28,321 nt of DNA, taken from the NCBI GenBank assembly GCA_046263255.1, contig JBHELD010000032.1, positions 1 to 28,321 on the forward strand, given 5' to 3'. The position numbers and the translations under genes were made by a program. Shown in pieces: positions 23,105 to 28,321 of this stretch; the first letter of the stretch is position 1, and every line of letters begins with the position of its first letter. The notes beneath the pieces are model-generated. The model was not told the origin of the DNA and searched no databases. It worked only from the letters and a program-made list of their open reading frames with translations. This stretch comes from JALZEG01 sp046263255. Lineage in GTDB: Bacteria; Actinomycetota; CADDZG01; WHSQ01.

Positions 23105-23929
23105 GTGACCGGCGTCGCGTTCCAGGGTGAGAGGGGCTCGTACTCGGAGGAGGGCGCGGCCGCGATCTTCCCGGACGCCGTCCTCACCCCGCTGGCGTCC
23201 ATCCGCAAGGTCTTCGAGGCCGTCGAGGTCGGGCGCGTCGAGTACGGGCTCGTGCCCGTCGACAACTCGCAGGCCGGCAGCATCAACGAGACGTACGACC
23301 TCTTCCTGAAGCACGGGCTGCACCTCGTCGCGGAGGCCGTGGTGCGCGTGGACCACTGCCTCCTCGCGCTCCCGGGCGCGCACGCGGACGATCTGCGCGA
23401 GGTCATGTCGCACCCGCAGGCGATCGCGCAGTGCGAGGAGTTCCTCAGCGCGCTCGACGTCCGCGTGCGGCCGGAGTACGACACCGCCGGGGCTGCGAGG
23501 CGCGTGGCGGAGGAGAAGCTGGACTCCACGGGTGCGATCGCGTCGCGGCGCGCCGGCGAGATGTACGGGCTCGAGGTCCTGGCGGAACGGATCCAGACCT
23601 ACCCCGACAACCACACCCGCTTCGGCGTGCTGTCGCGCAACCCGGAGCCGCTCGGCGAGCCCGACAAGTGCTCGCTCGTGTTCGGCGTCGGGCACGTGGC
23701 CGGGTCGCTCTACCGCTGTCTGGGGGCGCTGGCCGAACGGCACCTCAGCCTGACGAAGCTCGAGTCCCGGCCGCGCGCCGGCCGCCCGTGGGAGTATGTC
23801 TTCTACGCCGACGTCATGGCGGCGGCCGACCTTCCGGCCATGGTCGAGGCTCTCTCCGAGCTCAGCGAGCACGCGACGTTCACGCGGCTCCTGGGGTCGT
23901 ACGCGGCGGCGCTTCCGGCCCGCTCGTAG
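23105..23929 (+). CDS. pheA: Prephenate dehydratase
   Basis: This 274-residue enzyme converts prephenate to phenylpyruvate in phenylalanine synthesis. The catalytic domain holds GVAFQGERGSYSEEGA at its start, PVDNSQAGSI (51-60), the SHPQA segment (102-106) and the catalytic T-R-F (171-173, in NHTRFGVL). A C-terminal ACT domain (about 188-265) has the GxxHxxGSLYRCLGAL-type ligand site and the KLESRP motif that senses phenylalanine. There is no chorismate mutase part. The start is GTG 23105, probably leaderless. The aldehyde dehydrogenase gene follows after 55 bases with its own strong ribosome-binding site and could be co-transcribed. Confidence 0.96.
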   Translation: MTGVAFQGERGSYSEEGAAAIFPDAVLTPLASIRKVFEAVEVGRVEYGLVPVDNSQAGSINETYDLFLKHGLHLVAEAVVRVDHCLLALPGAHADDLREVMSHPQAIAQCEEFLSALDVRVRPEYDTAGAARRVAEEKLDSTGAIASRRAGEMYGLEVLAERIQTYPDNHTRFGVLSRNPEPLGEPDKCSLVFGVGHVAGSLYRCLGALAERHLSLTKLESRPRAGRPWEYVFYADVMAAADLPAMVEALSELSEHATFTRLLGSYAAALPARS

Positions 23930-23984
23930 ACTCGGGGCTCGATCGCGACTTCCGCACATCCCGAACGACCAGGAGGAATCAGCC

Positions 23985-25466
23985 ATGGCTCAGGTCGACC
24001 TGCTCCCCGAGGTGACGAAGTTCCTCGAGGCCTCGCCGAAGATGACGATCGCGGGGCAGCCCGTGGACGCGGTGTCGGGCGCGACCTTCGAGGTCGTCGA
24101 TACGTCGACCGGCCGAACGGTCACCGAGGTGCCGCGCGCCGGCGTTCCCGACGTCGACGGGGCGGTGGCCGCGGCCCGCGAGGCCTTCGACGACCGCCGG
24201 TGGACGGGCCTGCGCCCCGGCAAGAGGGCCGAGATCCTCTTCAAGGTCGCCGACCTCGTCAAGCGCAACATCAACGAGCTCGCGCAGCTCGAGTCGCTCG
24301 ACTCGGGCAAGCCCATCAAGCTTGCGTCCGGCGAGATCTGGGCCGCGGCCGAGTGCTTCCGCTACTACTCGGGGTGGCCGACGAAGGTCTACGGCGAGAC
24401 GAACCCGATGGACGACTCGATGTTCGTCTACTCGCTGCGGGAGCCTCTGGGCGTGTGCGCGGGGATCATCCCGTGGAACTTCCCGCTGATCATGGCGGCC
24501 TGGAAGGTCGCGCCGGCGCTCGCGTTCGGCAACACGGTGGTTCTGAAGCCTGCGGAGCAGACGCCGCTGACGGCCCTGAGGCTCGCGCAGCTGTGCCTGG
24601 AGGCCGGGGTTCCCGAGGGAGTCGTCAACGTCGTCACGGGCTTCGGCGGCGAGGCGGGGCAGCCGCTCGCGCAGCACGCCGACGTCGACAAGATCACTTT
24701 CACCGGCTCGACCGAGGTGGGGCGCAAGATCCTCCACGCGTCGGAGGGCAACCTGAAGCGGGTCACCCTCGAGCTTGGAGGGAAGTCGCCGAACGTCGTC
24801 TTCGCCGACGCGAACCTGAAGCGCGCGTCGAAGGGCTCGATGCTCGGCGTATTTCTGAACTCCGGCCAGGTCTGCACGGCGGGGACGCGCATCCTCGTCG
24901 AGAGCGCGGTGCACGACGATTTCGTCGAGTCGCTCGTCGACGCGACGCGGTCGATGAAGCTCGGGCCGGGCCTCGACGACGAGACCGGGATGGGCCCGGT
25001 CGTCTCCGCGGAGCAGCTGGAGCGCGTCACCGGCTACATCGACATCGGCAGGACCGAGGGCGCCGAGATCGTCTGCGGGGGCGGCCGTGCCGAGGGCCTC
25101 GGCGACGGCTACTACGTCGAGCCGACGGTGTTCGCCGGCGTCCGCAACGACATGCGGATCGCCCAGGAGGAGATCTTCGGCCCGGTCGCCGGCGTGATCG
25201 AGGTCGCCGACGTCGACGAGGCGATCGCCGTGGCGAACGACTCGATCTACGGCCTGGCCGCGGCGGTGTGGACGTCCGACGTGACGAAGGCGCACAGGGT
25301 CGCGCGGGGCCTCAAGGCGGGGACCGTGTGGGTGAACACCGCGGGGCTCTACGACCCGAGCGTGTCCTTCGGAGGCTACAAGCAGTCGGGCTTCGGCCGG
25401 GAGCTGGGGAAGCACTCGATCGAGGGTTACACGCAGACGAAGAGCGTCTGGGTGAACCTGAAGTAG
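23985..25466 (+). CDS. NAD(P)-dependent aldehyde dehydrogenase
   Basis: This 493-residue enzyme oxidises an aldehyde to the acid. The conserved catalytic cysteine is C297 (NSGQVCTAGTR), the general base is E263 (TLELGGKSP), and the cofactor region includes PWNFP (about 163-167), KPAEQTPLTAL and FTGSTEVGR. The C-terminal SFGGYKQSGFGRELG is typical of the betaine- and phenylacetaldehyde-type branch. ATG 23985 has a perfect AGGAGG eight bases upstream. It follows pheA by 55 bases. The closeness of the paa operon makes phenylacetaldehyde a reasonable guess for the substrate, but betaine aldehyde or others fit equally well on sequence alone. Confidence 0.93.
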   Translation: MAQVDLLPEVTKFLEASPKMTIAGQPVDAVSGATFEVVDTSTGRTVTEVPRAGVPDVDGAVAAAREAFDDRRWTGLRPGKRAEILFKVADLVKRNINELAQLESLDSGKPIKLASGEIWAAAECFRYYSGWPTKVYGETNPMDDSMFVYSLREPLGVCAGIIPWNFPLIMAAWKVAPALAFGNTVVLKPAEQTPLTALRLAQLCLEAGVPEGVVNVVTGFGGEAGQPLAQHADVDKITFTGSTEVGRKILHASEGNLKRVTLELGGKSPNVVFADANLKRASKGSMLGVFLNSGQVCTAGTRILVESAVHDDFVESLVDATRSMKLGPGLDDETGMGPVVSAEQLERVTGYIDIGRTEGAEIVCGGGRAEGLGDGYYVEPTVFAGVRNDMRIAQEEIFGPVAGVIEVADVDEAIAVANDSIYGLAAAVWTSDVTKAHRVARGLKAGTVWVNTAGLYDPSVSFGGYKQSGFGRELGKHSIEGYTQTKSVWVNLK

Positions 25467-25487
25467 CGAGGTAGACGTGCCGCGACG

Positions 25488-25886
25488 TCAGTACTGGCCG
25501 TAGGCCTTGTCGATCTCGAACTCGTAGATCAGGCGCTCCTCTCGGACCATCGCGTCCAGGTACTCGTCGACGTCGTCGGGCTCGCCTGCGAGCGTTCGGT
25601 ACAGCCTCAGGTTCAGCTTCGGCGCGTCGTCGCCGTCGAGGACGTTCACGCGGCATTCGAGCCCCAGCCACCGGTAGCGCGTCGACCCGTCCAGCACCAT
25701 GAGAGCCGAGCGAGGGTCGCGGCGCACGTGGCGCGTCCGGACCCTCGTCTGGGTGCCGGAGCTCCACAGCTTGCCGTCGACCAGGCCCACGCCGATGCGG
25801 GCGACGTGCGGCGTCCCGTCCTTCTTCGTCGTGGTCATGACGGCGTCGTGATGCTTCTCCAGGAACTCCCGCACCTTGTCGTCCAC
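25488..25886 (-). CDS. PPOX-family flavin/F420-binding protein
   Basis: This 132-residue protein belongs to the pyridoxamine 5'-phosphate oxidase-like split-barrel family. It begins with a helix (KVREFLEKHHDAVMTT), then KDGTPHVARIGVGLVDGKLW (residues about 22-41) and the R-x-R-H-V-R-R-D-P-R-S-A-L segment (about 50-62) that in the family contacts the cofactor phosphate. YRWLGLECRV follows at about 70-79. In actinobacteria such proteins commonly use F420 or FMN; I cannot tell which. The start is GTG 25886 with AAGGAGG just upstream. It shares a 47-bp divergent gap with the IscA-like gene and converges on the aldehyde dehydrogenase gene. Confidence 0.85.
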   Translation of the reverse strand: MDDKVREFLEKHHDAVMTTTKKDGTPHVARIGVGLVDGKLWSSGTQTRVRTRHVRRDPRSALMVLDGSTRYRWLGLECRVNVLDGDDAPKLNLRLYRTLAGEPDDVDEYLDAMVREERLIYEFEIDKAYGQY

Positions 25887-25902
25887 CGGACGCCTCCTTG
25901 TT

Positions 25903-25923
25903 TAGGGTCTGGAGCCGAGCATA
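25903..25923. promoter_or_regulatory. Overlapping divergent -10 boxes
   Basis: Two -10-like boxes lie in the 47-bp gap between divergent starts: TAGGGT on the plus strand (25903-25908), about 26 bases before the IscA-like GTG, and TATGCT on the minus strand (25918-25923), about 32 bases before the PPOX GTG. Polymerase at one would block the other. Confidence 0.35.
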
Positions 25924-25933
25924 GGAGGGGATC

Positions 25934-26224
25934 GTGGACATAGAGATCACCGACGAAGCCGTCGACGTCCTGCGCCGTTCGCTCGAGCTCGGCGGCGTCG
26001 ACCTTGCCACCGGGGGCGCGCGCCTTCGCACCGCCCGCGGCCTCGGCGGCGGCGTCGACGTACAGGTCGAGCTCGCCGACGGGCCGCTCGCAGGGGAGTC
26101 GGTCGTCGAGCGAGACGGCGTGCGCGTGTTCGTCGACCCGGGCCTCGCGGACGCGGTGCCCGACCCGGTGCTCACGGTCGAGCCGCAGCACGAAACCGTC
26201 GTCGTGCGCCCGCGGGGGGCTTAG
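25934..26224 (+). CDS. IscA/HesB-like small protein without cysteines
   Basis: This 96-residue protein has the outline of the A-type iron-sulfur carrier (HesB/IscA) family: ITDEAVDVLRRSLEL at the N-terminus, then a strand region, then VVERDGVRVFVDPGLADAV (about 56-74), which closely follows the family's E-x-D-G-V-x-V-x-V-D-P segment. The usual three metal-binding cysteines (one mid-protein and a C-x-C near the end) are absent; there is no cysteine at all. It therefore cannot hold a cluster in the normal way. The start is GTG 25934, with AGGAGG (25923-25928) upstream. It is convergent with the paa operon. The family assignment is moderate. Confidence 0.75.
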   Translation: MDIEITDEAVDVLRRSLELGGVDLATGGARLRTARGLGGGVDVQVELADGPLAGESVVERDGVRVFVDPGLADAVPDPVLTVEPQHETVVVRPRGA

Positions 26225-26301
26225 CCGAAGCGGGCGCAGTTCCGCGACATCGCTTTCTTGGGCCCCCCGGAATTCTTCAGAAAAACCGGAGGACCGCCGC
26301 G

Positions 26302-26334
26302 GCCGGGGCGGGAGGGGCCGGACGAGCCCCCGGC
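26302..26334. terminator. Weak hairpin between IscA-like gene and paaD
   Basis: A 7-bp stem (gccgggg with ccccggc) with a 19-base loop lies in the 109-bp gap of the convergent genes and reaches the paaD stop codon. There is no T-tract. I see no gene in this gap and list the stem only as a possible terminator. Confidence 0.25.
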
Positions 26335-26837
26335 TAGACGGGTTTGAACTGCTCGAACGGGTTCCGGCACGCCTCGCAGTAGTACAGCGCCCGGCACGGC
26401 GTCGGGCCGAAGGGGTTCTCGGCCCTCGTGTCGCCGCTCCCGCAGAACGGGCAGCGCGCGACCGCCGGCAGGCCGATCTCGGTTATCAGGACCGGGCTCT
26501 TTCCGGTCGGCGGCGCGAGGCCGAAGTCCTTCAGCTTGCGGCGGCCCTCATCCGTGATCCGGTCGTCGGTCCAGGGAGGGTCGAACGACGTCGACACGTG
26601 GACGTCCCGCACGCCTTCGACCGCTCCGGCCGCCGCGGCGACGTCGCGTTCGATGACCGGCAGCGCGGGGCAGCCGGTGAACGTCGGCAGCACGACGACG
26701 CGGGCTGCGCCGTCCTCCACCGCGACCTCGCGGATCATGCCCATGTCCACGACCGAGACCACGGGTATCTCCGGATCGGCGACGGACGCGAGGGCCTCCC
26801 AGACGCGGTCCTCGACCGTCCCGGCGCGGGCGCTCAC
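26334..26837 (-). CDS. paaD: PaaD, phenylacetyl-CoA epoxidase assembly subunit
   Basis: PaaD (167 residues) helps mature the di-iron PaaABCE epoxidase that attacks the ring of phenylacetyl-CoA. It has an N-terminal DUF59/MIP18-like domain (about 8-90) with the DPEIP motif (21-25) and the conserved cysteine C56 (TGCPALP), and a C-terminal zinc-binding part with C129 and C132 (CPFCGS), C148, and C154 and C157 (CEACRNPFEQFKP). These features fit PaaD well. The start is GTG 26837, overlapping the stop of paaC as GTGA, so it is translated with paaC. No paaE follows in the window. Confidence 0.94.
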   Translation of the reverse strand: MSARAGTVEDRVWEALASVADPEIPVVSVVDMGMIREVAVEDGAARVVVLPTFTGCPALPVIERDVAAAAGAVEGVRDVHVSTSFDPPWTDDRITDEGRRKLKDFGLAPPTGKSPVLITEIGLPAVARCPFCGSGDTRAENPFGPTPCRALYYCEACRNPFEQFKPV

Positions 26838-27673
26838 CACGAGGCCCCCGGGTGCGAGCGGTACGTCACCGTCATCACGTCCCACAGCTCCTTGAAGCCG
26901 TCCGTGTGCCGGCCGCTCCGGCCGCCGAACGCAGCGGGCCGCGCGGCCTGCGCCGGTTCCTCGCCCGCCTCGCGCGCGATGAGGTCGCCGGAAGACGACG
27001 CGACGAACTCCGCGGTCTCGTCGGCCAGAGCGCGCGCCTCGGTCGGCAGACCCAGCTCGTCCAGCGCGCTCGCGGTGCGGTCGACGAAGCGCTGCAGGAG
27101 CTCTCCCGACGGAACCGGCAGGAGGCCTTCCCCCAGAGCCGCGTCTTCGTTCTCGACCGGCTCGAAGAGTCCCAGCGCTTCGGGGTACGCCTCGGACACC
27201 GCCTCGACGAGCTTCGTGCGCCCTTCGACGGGGCCGTGCACGATCCGCTGGATCCACGCGTCGGCGTGGATGAGGTGGTAGCGCTCCTCGCGCCGGATCT
27301 TCCGTGCGAGGGCCGCGAGGTCCGCGTGCGACGACTCCTCGAGCACGGCGAGCCTCACGTCGTCGGCGTTGTCGTAGAGCCAGTGCCGCGCGAGCGTGAA
27401 AGCCCAGTCGCCGTTCGGGCGCTCGCACAGGATCGCGTTGCGGTAGTCGCCGGGGTCGCGTCCGAACGCGAGCGCGTCGGGCGACCCGCCGGTGACGGCG
27501 GCGGCGATCGAGTAGTACGCGGCGGCGTGGCCGATCTCGTCCTGCGCGATCGACGAGAAGGCGACGTCCTCCTCCATGTGTGGCGCGTAACCGGTCCACT
27601 CGGAGTGCCGGTGCCCGAGGATCAGCTCGTCGTCGCCGAGCGCGGTCAGCAGCGACCTCAGCGCGTCGCTCAC
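26834..27673 (-). CDS. paaC: PaaC, phenylacetyl-CoA epoxidase structural subunit
   Basis: PaaC (279 residues) is the non-catalytic ferritin-like partner of PaaA in the ring 1,2-phenylacetyl-CoA epoxidase. The helical sequence contains the family blocks GDDELILGHRHSEWTGYAP (about 12-30), EEDVAFSSIAQDEIGHA (about 33-49) and KIRREERYHLIHADAW (about 126-141). The C-terminus has GRHTDGFKELWDVMT, also typical. The start is GTG 27673, overlapping the TGA of paaB (GTGA), and the end overlaps paaD in the same way. The length is normal. It is part of the minus-strand paaABCD operon. Confidence 0.95.
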   Translation of the reverse strand: MSDALRSLLTALGDDELILGHRHSEWTGYAPHMEEDVAFSSIAQDEIGHAAAYYSIAAAVTGGSPDALAFGRDPGDYRNAILCERPNGDWAFTLARHWLYDNADDVRLAVLEESSHADLAALARKIRREERYHLIHADAWIQRIVHGPVEGRTKLVEAVSEAYPEALGLFEPVENEDAALGEGLLPVPSGELLQRFVDRTASALDELGLPTEARALADETAEFVASSSGDLIAREAGEEPAQAARPAAFGGRSGRHTDGFKELWDVMTVTYRSHPGASW

Positions 27674-27978
27674 GGCCCGCTCCTCGCCGCCAGGACTTCC
27701 GTCGCGCGCCGTCTCGCCCGTTCCCTCTTCGACACCACGTCGCGGTACGCCGACGCAAACCGGTACGACTTGTCGGCTGCGATGTCGAGCAGGCTCTCGT
27801 CCTGGAACGAGTGGACGTCGGAGCGCTTCACGACCCACATGTGCTCGCCCTCCCGGCGGCGCAGGAAGCACTCCTTGGCCATGAGCAGCGCCATCTCGGG
27901 ATCCGGAGCGATCACCGCGCCGGCGTGCTCGAACGGCTCCTTGTGGCCGCTTCGCCGAAACACCTCGTAGACGTCCAT
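27670..27978 (-). CDS. paaB: PaaB, phenylacetyl-CoA epoxidase small subunit
   Basis: PaaB (102 residues) bridges the PaaAC heterodimers. The sequence opens MDVYEVFRRSGHKEPFEHAG, followed by MALLMAKECFLRRREGEHMW (about 29-48), both characteristic of PaaB. The family is usually about 95 residues; the slight excess is a basic tail. ATG 27978 lies five bases after the paaA stop and has no clear Shine-Dalgarno site, suggesting coupling to paaA translation. The stop overlaps the paaC start. Confidence 0.95.
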   Translation of the reverse strand: MDVYEVFRRSGHKEPFEHAGAVIAPDPEMALLMAKECFLRRREGEHMWVVKRSDVHSFQDESLLDIAADKSYRFASAYRDVVSKRERARRRATEVLAARSGP

Positions 27979-27983
27979 CGCCG

Positions 27984-28321
27984 CTACGCCGCGTGGATCG
28001 CCGGCTCTTCGAGGGCCTCGCGGACCCACCGATGCGACTCGTACATCGCCCGGCGTGTCCCGAGGCGCCGCGCGGTCTCGGGGCCCTCGTTCCGCTTGAT
28101 CGCGTCGAGCGGAGCCCAGTCGACCTCGTCTTCGATCAAGACCCAATGGCCGTCTCGCTCGACGGGAGTGGGCGTGGGGATCGTGAAACCGAGCTCGAGG
28201 ATCTTCGGCACGTAGCGGTCGAGGAACTCCGCGCGCAGGTCCTCGTTCGTGCGGGTCTTTACCTTCCACCGCAGCAGCAGGTCCTTCGCGACGTTCGAGC
28301 GGGGGCCGAAGAAGTGGATGA
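27984..28321 (-). CDS. paaA: PaaA, phenylacetyl-CoA epoxidase catalytic subunit (C-terminal part only)
   Basis: The minus strand is open from the window end to a TAG at 27984-27986, giving the last 111 or so residues of PaaA, the di-iron catalytic subunit. The visible part contains FFGPRSN, RWKVKTRTNEDLRAEFLDRY, VPKILELGFTIPTP and, near the end, ESHRWVREAL, all in the order seen at the PaaA C-terminus. The di-iron ligands lie upstream, outside the window. It is the first visible gene of the paaABCD operon. Confidence 0.92.
   Translation of the reverse strand, partial: IHFFGPRSNVAKDLLLRWKVKTRTNEDLRAEFLDRYVPKILELGFTIPTPTPVERDGHWVLIEDEVDWAPLDAIKRNEGPETARRLGTRRAMYESHRWVREALEEPAIHAA

Noticed and set aside
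22399..23529. Upstream extension of the sigma-factor frame on the minus strand.
   Set aside because: It would overlap the CBS and pheA genes; the sigma homology begins just after ATG 22398 and a good -10 box lies in between.
1..28321. CRISPR arrays, insertion sequences, attachment sites or phage genes.
   Set aside because: I saw no repeated spacers, transposase, integrase or terminal inverted repeats; base composition and codon use look even across the window.

Overview
The window is very GC-rich (most codons end in G or C), gene-dense DNA of ordinary chromosomal character. I infer an actinobacterium (Actinomycetota). The support is the heavy use of GTG/TTG starts, short ATGA/GTGA gene overlaps, a TANNNT-type -10 box 6-8 bases before three start codons that lack a Shine-Dalgarno site (the leaderless pattern common in that phylum), a GTTT-N16-GGGTAC promoter of SigB/SigF type, and a PPOX-family flavin/F420 protein. 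I see no rRNA, tRNA, CRISPR, insertion sequence or prophage gene. The lineage below phylum cannot be read from the sequence.

Layout. Bases 1-2317 hold the 3' part of a 2-oxoglutarate dehydrogenase E1 gene. It faces an NAD-dependent epimerase/dehydratase gene across a hairpin. Bases 3614-6500 are a plus-strand run: a channel-like membrane protein, an unrecognised 258-residue protein, and an HhH-GPD DNA glycosylase coupled to it by ATGA. Bases 6564-8244 hold rsgA (minus) and a small VOC-fold protein (plus). Bases 8247-10449 are a minus-strand MoxR ATPase plus CoxE-type VWA pair, divergent from a secreted subtilisin (10601-11629). Bases 11649-13517 are an archease-rtcB operon for RNA ligation. 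Bases 13553-17771 are a second, unrelated MoxR module (MoxR, DUF58, transglutaminase) with overlapping genes. Bases 17778-19736 are a minus-strand envelope group (SIMPL domain, zinc ribbon with one membrane segment, LysM protein). Then come an ABC1/UbiB-family kinase (19852-21258), a membrane-tethered sigma-70-like factor (21292-22398), a two-CBS protein (22591-23022), prephenate dehydratase (23105-23929) and an aldehyde dehydrogenase (23985-25466). The right end has a PPOX-family protein, a cysteine-free IscA/HesB-like protein, and paaD-paaC-paaB-paaA (minus strand, paaA cut by the window end).

How the genes fit together. The paaABCD operon encodes the phenylacetyl-CoA epoxidase, but no paaE reductase follows paaD. 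The nearby aldehyde dehydrogenase and prephenate dehydratase touch related aromatic metabolism, although no sequence feature ties them to paa. The two MoxR modules are independent chaperone-type systems. The most unusual items are the sigma factor that continues through one membrane segment into an extracytoplasmic tail, the stress-type promoter ahead of the CBS protein, the IscA-like protein without any cysteine, the channel-like protein with an altered pore signature, and the unknown gene coupled to a DNA glycosylase. I found no convincing wholly new multi-gene system. These single-gene oddities are the best leads.
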